Below are positions 1 through 8,719 of a DNA stretch of 64,000 nucleotides, piece by piece. The DNA lies in the NCBI GenBank assembly GCA_029260265.1, contig JAJDDO010000024.1:931458-995457 (forward strand), written 5' to 3'. Source of the stretch: Phycisphaerales bacterium (GTDB lineage Bacteria; Planctomycetota; Phycisphaerae; Phycisphaerales; UBA1924). Every line of letters starts with the position of its first letter. Positions within the stretch are counted from its first letter, which is position 1. The position numbers and the translations under genes were made by a program. Under the pieces are notes generated by a model, which saw nothing but the letters and a program-made list of their open reading frames with translations, had not been told where the DNA came from and ran no database searches.

Positions 1-2
1 TG

Positions 3-629
3 TATGTTGACACCTCGGTGCCAAGCCCGAAGGGCAAGCCGAATGCGGATGGCGAGTCGTTTGAGGACGCGGTTGTTTCGCGTATACATGATCATGTGAT
101 CGCGACCGATGGCGGGGCGTTTGTGCTGTTCACAAGTTTTCAGTTGCTTTATGAAACTGCGGATCGGCTGACACGCCAGTTCGAGGCGCTCGGGATGCGG
201 GTGTGGGTGCAGGGCAAGAGCGGTTCACGGTCGCAGATTCTTGAAGAGTTCCGCGCGTGCGATCGCGGGGTGCTGTTCGGGGCGGCAAGCTTCTGGCAGG
301 GTGTTGATGTACGCGGCGATCGGTTGCGTAATGTGATCATCACGCGTTTGCCGTTTGAGCCGCCGACACGACCGCTGGTCGAGGCAAGGTGCGAGCGGAT
401 CAAGGAAGCGGGCGGCGACCCGTTCCGCCATGATTCATTGCCGCGAGCTGTGCTGCGATTCAAGCAAGGGTTCGGTCGCTTGGTCCGAAGCAGCGAGGAC
501 CGCGGACGGGTGGTGGTGCTGGACCCCCGTATCGTTTCGACGGGGTACGGCAAGATGTTCCGCAACGCGATCCCCGAAGGCGTGGTGCTGCGCCGGCTGC
601 CAGAACTTGTTGATGAGTTCACGGGTTAA
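3..629 (+). CDS. DinG-family ATP-dependent helicase, C-terminal part (5' truncated by window)
   Basis: This is the C-terminal helicase domain of a superfamily 2, XPD/DinG-type DNA helicase, which unwinds DNA structures during repair and replication. The frame is open to the left edge of the window, so the start codon, Walker A and Fe-S region lie outside. Visible landmarks are LFGAASFWQGVDVRGD, equivalent to the W-E-G-V-D motif of DinG, and RFKQGFGRLVRSSEDRG, the Q-x-x-G-R motif VI with its arginine finger. A GTG at 18 would also be in frame but would remove most of the enzyme, so it is not the start. The gene ends in TAA, 119 bases before the phosphomannomutase start. The family is confident; DinG itself versus another DinG-like helicase cannot be settled from the tail. 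Confidence 0.85.
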   Translation, partial: YVDTSVPSPKGKPNADGESFEDAVVSRIHDHVIATDGGAFVLFTSFQLLYETADRLTRQFEALGMRVWVQGKSGSRSQILEEFRACDRGVLFGAASFWQGVDVRGDRLRNVIITRLPFEPPTRPLVEARCERIKEAGGDPFRHDSLPRAVLRFKQGFGRLVRSSEDRGRVVVLDPRIVSTGYGKMFRNAIPEGVVLRRLPELVDEFTG

Positions 630-748
630 ATTAAATCGCATAAGTCTATGTGCTGGCGCGATTTAAGTACATTTGCTCGATGTTTTTGTTTTGGTGTCCT
701 ATGATGCTCGCTCGATTGGGATTGGCCGATCGGCTGAGGGAGTGAATC

Positions 749-2158
749 ATGCTTGGACGGGTATTTAAGGCGTACGACATTCGTGGGGTGTATCCAGATT
801 TGTTGACCGATCGGATGGCGTGGCAGATCGGATGTGGATCTGCGAGGTACCTGCTTGAAGAGGCCGAGGCGGACGGTGAGACGGCGCCGATGATGCGCAA
901 TGTGATCGTCGGGCATGACATGCGGGTGTCGTCGCCGAAACTCAACGAAGAACTCATCCGCGGGCTCAACTCGCTTGGCGCGAGCGTGATCGATCTGGGA
1001 TTGATCGACACACCGATGATGTACTTTGCGATTAACTATCTTGATTGCGCGGGCGGCGTCGTAGTGACGGCGAGCCACAATCCGCCGCAGTACAACGGGT
1101 TTAAAATCTCGAAGCGCAAGGCGAAACCGGTCGGCGAAACGACCGGGTTGTCGATTGTCCGCAAGCACGCGGCGATGGTTGATAAGAACGCGGTGCCTCT
1201 GGAGGGGACGAGCATCGATCATCGTGATCTCTGGGATGCCTATCGCAAGCATGTGCTTAAGTTCCTCGATCTGAATGGCAAGAAGCTCAAGATCGTCGTG
1301 GATGCATCCAATGGGATGGCCGGGACGATGTGTCCAAAGATATTCGGGACCAATGGCGAAAATGTCGACGGGCTCGAGATCATCGAGATGAACTTCGAGA
1401 ACACCAAGAACGAGTACGCCCATGAGCCCAATCCTCTGGTCGCGTCAAATCTTGCGGATCTTCAGGCTGCGGTTGCCGAGCAGAATGCAGATCTTGGATT
1501 GTGCTTCGATGGCGATGCCGACCGGTGCGTAGCGGTCGATGAACGCGGACAGATTGTCCCTTGTGATCTGATGACGGCGCTCTTGGCGGGGTTCTTTCTT
1601 GAGAAGCATCCGGGCAGCGCGGTGATTTATGATCTCCGTTCGACCAAGGCGGTCAAAGAGGAGGTCGAAAAGCATGGCGGGACCGCGCATCGTGGGCGCG
1701 TGGGGCATGTGTTTATGAAGCACCTGCTCGCCGAGAAGCAGGCGGTCTTTGGCGGTGAGTTGTCCGGGCATTTTTACTTCCGCAAAAACTTCAACGCCGA
1801 CTCGGGCGCGATCGCGATGGCGACATTCCTCTCGGTGCTCGCATCGAGCGGCAAGCCGATGAGCGCGTTGATTAAGCCGCTGGCGAGGTACTTCCAGTCG
1901 GGCGAGATTAACTTCGAGATTGAAGAGAAGGACGAAGCACTCGAGCAGGTCATCGAAGTGTTTGCCGATCGCGGCGACATCGACGAACTCGACGGGATTA
2001 CGATCGATGGCTTTGAGGAAAACGGGTGGTGGATGAACATCCGGAAGAGCAACACCGAGCCGCTCTTGAGGTTGAACGCGGAAGCGAAGGATGCCGAGAC
2101 ACTCGAGGCGTTGATCGCGGAGGTATCGCCGATGCTCGGTACTCGGGTTGATCACTGA
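749..2158 (+). CDS. manB: Phosphomannomutase/phosphoglucomutase
   Basis: A 469-residue alpha-D-phosphohexomutase that interconverts the 1- and 6-phosphates of mannose or glucose, feeding nucleotide-sugar and cell-surface polysaccharide synthesis in the cytoplasm. The phosphoserine loop TASHNPPQYNG is at about 107-117 (Ser109), the Mg-binding loop DGDADR at 254-259, the sugar-binding GGELSGH at 335-341, and the phosphate-binding SNTEPLLRL near the C-terminus. All four domains of the family are present and the length is usual. The ATG at 749 has GAGGGAG about 6 bases upstream. A hairpin terminator follows at about 2183. It stands alone with no polysaccharide genes beside it, so mannose versus glucose preference is open; the ManB/AlgC-like assignment is by motif. 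Confidence 0.9.
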   Translation: MLGRVFKAYDIRGVYPDLLTDRMAWQIGCGSARYLLEEAEADGETAPMMRNVIVGHDMRVSSPKLNEELIRGLNSLGASVIDLGLIDTPMMYFAINYLDCAGGVVVTASHNPPQYNGFKISKRKAKPVGETTGLSIVRKHAAMVDKNAVPLEGTSIDHRDLWDAYRKHVLKFLDLNGKKLKIVVDASNGMAGTMCPKIFGTNGENVDGLEIIEMNFENTKNEYAHEPNPLVASNLADLQAAVAEQNADLGLCFDGDADRCVAVDERGQIVPCDLMTALLAGFFLEKHPGSAVIYDLRSTKAVKEEVEKHGGTAHRGRVGHVFMKHLLAEKQAVFGGELSGHFYFRKNFNADSGAIAMATFLSVLASSGKPMSALIKPLARYFQSGEINFEIEEKDEALEQVIEVFADRGDIDELDGITIDGFEENGWWMNIRKSNTEPLLRLNAEAKDAETLEALIAEVSPMLGTRVDH

Positions 2159-2182
2159 TCCGGGTTCCTTTGGGATTTCTAG

Positions 2183-2206
2183 GGCCGGCGAGAAGCCGGT
2201 CTTTTT
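2183..2206 (+). terminator. Intrinsic terminator after the phosphohexomutase gene
   Basis: CCGGC (2185-2189), loop GAGAA, GCCGG (2195-2199), with one or two more pairs on the outside, then CTTTTTC. It lies 25 bases after the stop codon of the preceding gene. Confidence 0.7.
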
Positions 2207-2269
2207 CATTGGGGAGAAGTTGCAGCGGTGTTCAGAGCAAATCTTGAGCCCGTGTGCGAGCGAAGCGTG

Positions 2270-2275
2270 TATACT
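2270..2275 (+). promoter_or_regulatory. Candidate -10 element (TATACT) for the AAA-type ATPase gene
   Basis: TATACT lies 77 bases before the ATG at 2353, after the terminator of the upstream gene. A weak TTGAGC (2244) sits 20 bases upstream, so the -35 part is unconvincing. Confidence 0.35.
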
Positions 2276-2352
2276 CTGCATATCGGATCGGCGAGGTCTT
2301 TGGCCAGCCTTCGAAATGAAGGCGACTACGGCGTTGGCGCACGGAGGCATGG

Positions 2353-3948
2353 ATGAATCTGTCGCAGTTCTTTGAGCATTGGTCGATCGTGGAGAACCCG
2401 TTCCGAGGCGAAGAGGCGCGGAACGATTCAATATTCGCCCGCATGGGCGTTCATCCGCGTGGTGTTGAGGCACACGAAGAGGAAACGGCTATTCCTGGTG
2501 AGTTGCCGTTGATGCGTCCATCGTCACCGAGTGTGCATTCTGATTTCGATAAAATAATCGGCGAGTTGGATCAGCCTTCAACTTCAATTGTGTTTGGAGA
2601 AAAGGGCTCGGGAAAGACCGCGATCAGGCTCCAGATTGCTGGGAGGATCGCCCAGCACAATCGGGATCATCCGACACGGCGTGTGTTTCTGATTCCGTAT
2701 GACGACCTCAACAAGCACCTCGATCATTTCAAAAAGCGTTCCGGGGTGAAGGGCGATAAGAATCCCTTCGAGGGAATGCGGCTGGTCGATCATATGGATG
2801 CGATGCTCTCGGTCGGTGTTGGGCGGGTGCTCAATGCGCTGCTGCCCGGGCCAACAAGCCCCGTGCCCGCGAGCCTGGGTGAGCATGCGGGCAAGCGTGC
2901 TCGACGGCTGCCGGCTACGACGCGGAGGGATCTCCTGTTGCTGCAGGCGGTGTACGATTCCAACGATCCGAGCGGGGCAAGAACAGCGCGCCTGAGACAG
3001 ATGCTCAAGATCAATGGCGGAGGGATGGGGCTGCTCGTGCTCATCGGGCTTTGGACTGGATGGGTCCCGGGCGTGGCGTTGTTCTTTTGGAGGACTCTCT
3101 TCTCCGGGCTTGCGGGTGCGATGGGAACGGCGATCGATATCGGTTCGGCGGCGTTGCTCCTGCTTTGGATGGTGTTGCTTGTCAAGGTCTTTGTGGTCGA
3201 CCGGATGATGATCGGCCGCGTCGCGGCCAAGGTTGCCAAGCAGCTTCGGATGGTTCCGCGAGCACACGGCGGGTATTTAGGGAGCCTACGCCGATTGAAT
3301 CGTGCGGTGGTGCACGCCAATGTTTTGCCTATGACAGACTCGGATGAGCAACGGTACGCGATGTTCGCAAGGTTGCAGCGTGTGATTGCTGCGTTTGGAT
3401 TTACCGGTGTGCTGGTGGTGATCGACCGGGTCGATGAGCCAACGCTCGTCAATGGCGATGCAGAACGGATGAAGCCGATCATCTGGCCCATGTTGAACAA
3501 CAAGTTTCTTCAACTCGATGGCGTAGGGATCAAGATGCTCTTGCCGATCGAACTCCGCCATGCTTTGTTCAAGGAATCGAGCTCGTTTTTTCAAGAGGCA
3601 CGGCTCGACAAGCAGAACCTGGTCGAGCGGCTGAGTTGGACGGGGGCGATGCTCTACGACCTCTGTTCAACGAGGCTCTCAGTATGCCGCCCAGCCAGCG
3701 CCGAACGCATCGGGCTGATCGATTTGTTCTCAGAAGATGTGACGCGTTCGGATGTCGTCGAGGCGCTTAACTACATGCAGCAGCCGCGCGACGCGTTCAA
3801 GTTTTTGTACCGCTGTTTCAATGAGCATTGCTCGACGGTGACCGCAGATGAGAACTCGTGGCGGATCGCCAAGCACACACTTGAGCGTGTGCGCAAGGAC
3901 GAAGCCGAGCGTGTGATGCAACTCCAACGCGGGATACGCCCCGCGTGA
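2353..3948 (+). CDS. Membrane-anchored P-loop (AAA-type) ATPase of unknown function
   Basis: A 531-residue protein. The N-terminus has W-S-I-V-E-N-P-F, a start resembling ExeA-type AAA ATPases, followed by Walker A GEKGSGKT at 82-89. Two or three hydrophobic segments follow at roughly 220-280 (LLVLIGLWTGWVPGVALFFW and ALLLLWMVLLVKVFVV), then a Walker B-like VLVVIDRVDEP at about 355. The order ATP-binding loop, membrane segments, then Walker B suggests a nucleotide-binding domain interrupted by a membrane hairpin, as in KAP-like or Sll1717-like P-loop NTPases. GGAGG at 2343 sets the ATG at 2353 with 5-base spacing. The neighbours give no functional clue. The ATPase class is supported by motifs; the cellular role is unknown. 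Confidence 0.75.
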   Translation: MNLSQFFEHWSIVENPFRGEEARNDSIFARMGVHPRGVEAHEEETAIPGELPLMRPSSPSVHSDFDKIIGELDQPSTSIVFGEKGSGKTAIRLQIAGRIAQHNRDHPTRRVFLIPYDDLNKHLDHFKKRSGVKGDKNPFEGMRLVDHMDAMLSVGVGRVLNALLPGPTSPVPASLGEHAGKRARRLPATTRRDLLLLQAVYDSNDPSGARTARLRQMLKINGGGMGLLVLIGLWTGWVPGVALFFWRTLFSGLAGAMGTAIDIGSAALLLLWMVLLVKVFVVDRMMIGRVAAKVAKQLRMVPRAHGGYLGSLRRLNRAVVHANVLPMTDSDEQRYAMFARLQRVIAAFGFTGVLVVIDRVDEPTLVNGDAERMKPIIWPMLNNKFLQLDGVGIKMLLPIELRHALFKESSSFFQEARLDKQNLVERLSWTGAMLYDLCSTRLSVCRPASAERIGLIDLFSEDVTRSDVVEALNYMQQPRDAFKFLYRCFNEHCSTVTADENSWRIAKHTLERVRKDEAERVMQLQRGIRPA

Positions 3949-4101
3949 ATGTGGGTGGTCGCCGTGCCCGGTGATTTGCAATAGTTTTGATTTGGTTGTC
4001 CAATCCGATGGAGAGCTTCGCTATCTCATTGTGAAGGTATCGTTGTCGGTGCCGATCTTTTCCCGAGAATGCTCGGTAGGTTTAAACTGGAAGGATGAGT
4101 C

Positions 4102-5373
4102 ATGAGGACAAGTGAGATGTTGTTGTGCGCGCTCCCGTTGGGGATCGTGGCATCTGCGGGCTATGCGCAGGATTGGCATTACAGCGAGCAGGTGATGTCG
4201 ACAGAGTTGATAGTCAGGACCTTCTATGATTGCGCGGTTGACCGTCCGATATCGGTCACTGCAGCTGCCACCTCGGCGAGCGCATTTGGAGAGAGTTGCA
4301 ATCCAAACTTCGGGGATAACTACGAGTTCGAGATCTCGCCCGAGCCGGGGATGGAAGATCAGTCCCCTTGGGCTTCGGCGGCCAACTCTGAAGCGGGACT
4401 GTATTCCTGCCCGGATGCCTCTGCCTGCACGATCGCCTACGCCTATGCCGATGTGCAACTCGGTCTTGGTGATGCTCCCGGGTATGCCGATCAGAGCACC
4501 ATCTCGGTGCATGCCGGGAGGATGGATTCAAGGATCACCGGGTGTCCGGGGTGCAACCCGAGCGGGAAGGGACAGATGGCCGCATCATGGGTCGCGGCCT
4601 GGCCGACGGTCTGCGCCGGAGGGATCGCGAGAATCGCGGTGGAGATGGATATTGATGTTGACCCCGACAATGACTCTGGTCCGTGCTTTGTCCGCCTCGG
4701 TGAGCCGGGCGAGTCTCCGGATCCCATCCGGACAGATACATTTACGGGGTTCACCGCGACCTTCAAGGATGTGAATGGGGATGTGATTGGATCGGATACC
4801 TACCAAGGAGTCGCGTTCAGCGGGATGGGCGAATCGAGCTTTGTGATGGGTAACATCTTTGGACTCGAGAACGGTCCCCCGAGAACCCCGGATGGGCGGA
4901 TAGAGTGGGGCGGCCCGCCTTGTCCAGTCGGCGAGGTCTGCTTTGGTGCCGAAATCGATCTGGACTACAACTTCGAGCTTGCCGTTCCCGCCGGCACCGC
5001 GTGGGTTGAGTTTGACGGTGAGTCGGTCACGATTCAGGGTGATCGATTCGATATCAACGAGGATGGTGTGGTCAACTATTGGGACCGCCCGGTGCTCGCG
5101 GCGAGCGTTGGGTACAGCGTCAATCAGCTGGGGTATGAACTGCACGCCGATGTGGATCGCAACGGGTATGTGAACGCGAACGATCTGGCGCTTCTCGACG
5201 CTCAGCCTTGCATCGCCGATACCAACGGCGATGGCTCGGTTGATTTCGTCGACCTCAGCCTGTACCTGCAGTGGTACAACGCGGTCGATCTGAGCGCTGA
5301 TCTGAATGGAGATGGTTCGTTGGACTTCATCGACATATCCGCATTCATCGGGATGTATGCGTCCGGCTGCTGA
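4102..5373 (+). CDS. Secreted protein with GC-type dockerin-like C-terminus
   Basis: A 423-residue exported protein. A signal peptide covers about 1-22 (cleavage near YAQ-D). A large Cys-containing middle domain that I do not recognise is followed by dockerin-type calcium-binding repeats: DINEDGVVNYWD, DVDRNGYVNANDL, DTNGDGSVDFVDL and DLNGDGSLDFIDI. The protein ends ASGC. This paired D-x-N-G-D-G-x-x-D-F block ending in Gly-Cys is the Phycisphaerales 'GC-type dockerin' seen at the C-terminus of many secreted proteins of that order, and probably acts as a sorting or anchoring signal. GGAAGGA with 7-base spacing supports the ATG at 4102. The function of the N-terminal region is unknown. Confidence 0.8.
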   Translation: MRTSEMLLCALPLGIVASAGYAQDWHYSEQVMSTELIVRTFYDCAVDRPISVTAAATSASAFGESCNPNFGDNYEFEISPEPGMEDQSPWASAANSEAGLYSCPDASACTIAYAYADVQLGLGDAPGYADQSTISVHAGRMDSRITGCPGCNPSGKGQMAASWVAAWPTVCAGGIARIAVEMDIDVDPDNDSGPCFVRLGEPGESPDPIRTDTFTGFTATFKDVNGDVIGSDTYQGVAFSGMGESSFVMGNIFGLENGPPRTPDGRIEWGGPPCPVGEVCFGAEIDLDYNFELAVPAGTAWVEFDGESVTIQGDRFDINEDGVVNYWDRPVLAASVGYSVNQLGYELHADVDRNGYVNANDLALLDAQPCIADTNGDGSVDFVDLSLYLQWYNAVDLSADLNGDGSLDFIDISAFIGMYASGC

Positions 5374-5399
5374 TTCGTTGGGCAAGTTGTTTCTTTTGC

Positions 5400-5424
5400 G
5401 AAGACCCCCTCGGCGGGGTCTTTT
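5400..5424. terminator. Bidirectional terminator between convergent genes
   Basis: AAGACCCC (5401-5408), loop CTCGGC, GGGGTCTT (5415-5422) followed by TT. It sits between the GC-dockerin gene (plus) and the helicase gene (minus) and could serve both. Confidence 0.75.
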
Positions 5425-5432
5425 CAATGGAC

Positions 5433-7976
5433 TCAGACTCGCTTGAGCCTTGCATACTCGAGTACGAGTGTTTTTTTACCAACGGATTCAAAGTGCACGA
5501 TGGCGCGTGCGTTGGCGCCTGCGGTTACTTTGACAATCGTGCCCTGCCCAAACTGCGGATGACGGACGGCGCACCCGGCGGGGAACTCGGCGGCGGCGTT
5601 CTGGTGGGCGGCCTGATGCGTCAGCCGTTGCTCGCGGGCGGCGTCTATTTTTTGGCGGGTCGATTCGCGCGAAGATTGGGTATCGTTGAATCGAGGGCCG
5701 CCCACAGATGTCGACTCGCGGGTTGTTCGGATATCGTCGGCATCATCGTAGTATGAATATTCGCTGGACTGGTCGCTGAAGATAACGGATTCCGAGCCGA
5801 TTTCTTCGAGGAATCGCGAAGAGATGCTGCGTTCGGTCATGCCACGGATGGTGCGGCGTTTGGCGGTGGTGATGTGCAGGTGCTTCATCGCGCGGGTGAT
5901 GCCGACGAATGCGAGCCGGCGTTCTTCTTCGAGCTCGGAGAGTGATTCGTTGGCGCGCGAGTGCGGAAGGGTGCCTTCTTCGAGCGCGATCATCGCGACC
6001 GCATGGAACTCCAGACCCTTCGATGCGTGCAGCGTCATCAGGGTGACAGCGCCCTGCGAAGGGTCTATTGCATCCGCGTCGGCGACGAGTGCGATGGACT
6101 CGAGGTATGCTCGGAGCATCGCAAGCAGCGGCGGCACATCGCCGAGGTCGCCCGCTTTGGCGGCCTCTTCATCGCTGAACGATGCCGGATCATTGGCGGG
6201 GTCGTACTCCCGCTCGAAATCGCGGGCGGATGTTATAAGCTCGCTCAGGTTGTCGAGGCGTTCTCCGTCAGAGTCGGCGCCCGATGCTTTGGCCTGTTTT
6301 TTGTAGTACGCTTCGAGCCCGGATTCGGTGATCACGCGCTCGACAAGCTCGTGCAGCGAGGTCGATACCGAGGCGCCCATGAACGATCCCTCGCCGGTCC
6401 ATGCGTTGACCATCTCGACAAACTTGCCGATCGCGGTCGTTGCGCGTGCGGTGAGCCCGAGCTCGCTGGTGCGGGTGAACCCCTCCCAGAGCGTGATGTC
6501 CGCGTGCGCCGAAGCGTTCTGGATAATGTCGAGGGATGTTTTTCCGATGCCGCGTGTGGGCGTGTTGATGATCCGCATGAGCGATACGCCGTCGGATGGG
6601 TTGGCGATGGTGCGGAGGTAGGCGATGGAGTTTTTAATCTCTTCACGATCAAAGAAGGCGGTTCCCCGCGCGATGCGGTAAGGGATGCCGCTCTGGCGCA
6701 TCGCGTCTTCCATCACACGCGAGAGCGCGTTGGTGCGGTAAAACACAGCCATTTCTTTCCATGGGACCTTGGCGGCGCCGTCGTGCAGACCCTGAAACCA
6801 GTCGGCGATCGCTTCGCCTTCGTGGCGTTCGTCGTTGACGGTGATGACCTCGATCGCGTTGCCGCCCTTGCTCGAAGTAAACAATGGCTTGTCCTTGCGC
6901 TTCGTGTTCCGCTTGATCAGCGTGTCGGCAGCGGCCAAGATCGGCGCGGTGGAACGGAAGTTCTCACCCAAGGTGATTGTTTTTGCGCCCGGATAATGCT
7001 CCTCGAAATCGAGAATGTTCGAGATGTCGGCCCCGCGCCACCCGTAGATCGCCTGATCCGGGTCGCCAACGACACAGATATTCGGCTGGGTGGGTTCATC
7101 CTCCATCCCCGGAAGCGGTTGTGGTTTCGATGCGAGCAGTGATGCGATTTTGAACTGCGCGGTGTTGGTATCCTGGTACTCGTCGATCATCATGTAGTGC
7201 CAACGACGATTGAGTTCGGCGCGGATGTCATCGTGTTTTTCAAGAATTTGCACGGTATACAAAAGCAGATCATCGAAATCGATCGCGTTGGCCTTGCGGA
7301 GCACCGCGGCGTAGGCGGTGTAGATTTTCGCAATCTGCTTCGAATAAAAATCGCCCGCCTGCATCTCGTAGCTCTTCGCATCGATCATGTCGTTCTTGGC
7401 CGTCGAGATCGCCGAAAGCACGGAGCGTGGCGGCCAGTTCGATGCCTGCAGGTTCATAGATTTGAGCACCCGCTTCATCGCGGTCATCTGGTCGGAAGAA
7501 TCGTAGATCGTGTAGTTCCCGCTCAGCCCGGGGATCTCGGCCTGCTCGGCGTACCGGCGGAGCAAGCGAGCGCACAGCGAATGGAAAGTCGTGATCGTCA
7601 GCCCACGCATCCGCGGATCACGCGGCGCATCGGCATCGAGCGCATTGGGCCCGCCAATCTGCAGCGTGACACGCTCACGCATCTCCGCTGCGGCCTTGTT
7701 CGTAAAGGTCAATGCCAAGATGGTCCAGGGCGGGACTCCTTGGTCGACAAGGTGCGCGATGCGGCGAGTGATCACGCGGGTCTTGCCCGATCCGGCGGCC
7801 GCGAGGATCAACAGCGGCCCTTCTGTGCACAGCACCGCCTCACGCTGAGGATCGGTCAGCCCATCGAGGATCGCCTCATCCGCGGGCGGCGTGTCGGATT
7901 GGAGGAAGTCTGGCAGGTCGTCGAGTGGCATGGTGGGGGCGTGTTCCGAAGCTGCAGGAGGTGTGAATCCATTCAT
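5433..7976 (-). CDS. pcrA: UvrD/PcrA-type ATP-dependent DNA helicase
   Basis: An 847-residue superfamily 1A 3'-5' DNA helicase for nucleotide-excision and mismatch repair and for removing RecA or RNA polymerase from DNA. Motifs in order: Q-motif LTDPQREAV (about 40), Walker A AAAGSGKT (59-66), Walker B MMIDEYQDTN, motif III VVGDPDQAIYGWRGAD, motif IV LGENFRST, motif V TLHASKGLEF and motif VI RRLAFVGITRA. The tail GCAVRHPQFGQGTIVKV matches the PcrA C-terminal tudor-like domain that contacts RNA polymerase, so PcrA is a better name than UvrD. The start has no Shine-Dalgarno sequence but has TACCCT 7 bases upstream, which fits a leaderless mRNA. Confidence 0.92.
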   Translation of the reverse strand: MNGFTPPAASEHAPTMPLDDLPDFLQSDTPPADEAILDGLTDPQREAVLCTEGPLLILAAAGSGKTRVITRRIAHLVDQGVPPWTILALTFTNKAAAEMRERVTLQIGGPNALDADAPRDPRMRGLTITTFHSLCARLLRRYAEQAEIPGLSGNYTIYDSSDQMTAMKRVLKSMNLQASNWPPRSVLSAISTAKNDMIDAKSYEMQAGDFYSKQIAKIYTAYAAVLRKANAIDFDDLLLYTVQILEKHDDIRAELNRRWHYMMIDEYQDTNTAQFKIASLLASKPQPLPGMEDEPTQPNICVVGDPDQAIYGWRGADISNILDFEEHYPGAKTITLGENFRSTAPILAAADTLIKRNTKRKDKPLFTSSKGGNAIEVITVNDERHEGEAIADWFQGLHDGAAKVPWKEMAVFYRTNALSRVMEDAMRQSGIPYRIARGTAFFDREEIKNSIAYLRTIANPSDGVSLMRIINTPTRGIGKTSLDIIQNASAHADITLWEGFTRTSELGLTARATTAIGKFVEMVNAWTGEGSFMGASVSTSLHELVERVITESGLEAYYKKQAKASGADSDGERLDNLSELITSARDFEREYDPANDPASFSDEEAAKAGDLGDVPPLLAMLRAYLESIALVADADAIDPSQGAVTLMTLHASKGLEFHAVAMIALEEGTLPHSRANESLSELEEERRLAFVGITRAMKHLHITTAKRRTIRGMTERSISSRFLEEIGSESVIFSDQSSEYSYYDDADDIRTTRESTSVGGPRFNDTQSSRESTRQKIDAAREQRLTHQAAHQNAAAEFPAGCAVRHPQFGQGTIVKVTAGANARAIVHFESVGKKTLVLEYARLKRV

Positions 7977-7983
7977 CGCCGGT

Positions 7984-7989
7984 AGGGTA
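7984..7989 (-). promoter_or_regulatory. Candidate leaderless -10 element (TACCCT) of the pcrA-like gene
   Basis: TACCCT ends 7 bases before the ATG at 7976 on the minus strand. No Shine-Dalgarno sequence lies between. Confidence 0.4.
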
Positions 7990-8041
7990 GGAGTTGGCGC
8001 GTAGGGTTTTGTGGTACAGTATGGGAAGATGGAGGAAAATC

Positions 8042-8677
8042 ATGAATTGTATCACAGTTTGTAGCGTGGTTTCGTGCTTGTTGGTTGGGGGGTGCTCGTC
8101 GGCAGCAAAGAACTGGGATTCTGTGCTTGAAGAACTCGTTTCAGGATATCCAGAATCAATGGACATCATGACGCCGGTGATGCGAAATGCGCCAACGGAT
8201 TGCAGGGCAATGAATTCGGGGCCGCGCATGAGTCAGTCGAAGTCGGGCTCCGCCCACGCACAAAAACGCTATCACTTGTTTGCCTCGGACGGAGAAGCGT
8301 ACACGAAGGCGTCAACGGGTGAGATTCCCAATCCCATTGGGCTGATGCTGGTGAAAGAAACGCACGCGACGGACCCTCTCGATAATGACAAGAGGTTTGT
8401 GTTGATGGATAATGAGCTAGATTGGTCTCTACCCAATCGTGTGCACGGAGAAGTTGCAGATTTGTTTCTCATGTTCAAGGTGGGCGATGAATTGATGCCG
8501 GGCACGGATCGCGGGTGGATTTATGGCGGCGCAACACCCGGCGGCGAGGTCTATGCGAGCGGGTTGATCGAATCGTGTATGAATTGTCACCAATCCGCGC
8601 CCTACGACCGGTTGTTTGGTCTTGCACCGGCGGACACGATTTACTTTCAACCCATGCCGGCTACTAGAATTAAGTGA
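8042..8677 (+). CDS. Lipoprotein with cytochrome P460-like haem c domain
   Basis: A 211-residue exported lipoprotein. The lipobox LLVGGC lies at about 12-17, so the mature protein is probably lipid-anchored. A single C-M-N-C-H haem c site sits near residue 180. The stretch before it (YHLFASDGEAYTKASTG, then P-I-G-x-M-L-V-K-E) resembles cytochrome P460-type domains, which are periplasmic haem proteins linked to oxidation of small nitrogen compounds or to detoxification. GGAGGA at 8031-8036 with 5-base spacing fixes the ATG at 8042 rather than the upstream in-frame start at 7994. No cytochrome c maturation genes are nearby. Haem attachment is well supported; the P460 relation is an inference from pattern. 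Confidence 0.65.
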   Translation: MNCITVCSVVSCLLVGGCSSAAKNWDSVLEELVSGYPESMDIMTPVMRNAPTDCRAMNSGPRMSQSKSGSAHAQKRYHLFASDGEAYTKASTGEIPNPIGLMLVKETHATDPLDNDKRFVLMDNELDWSLPNRVHGEVADLFLMFKVGDELMPGTDRGWIYGGATPGGEVYASGLIESCMNCHQSAPYDRLFGLAPADTIYFQPMPATRIK

Positions 8678-8719
8678 TCCTTGTCGTCGTCAGAGATTCA
8701 TGAGCATTTCAGCGACCAG

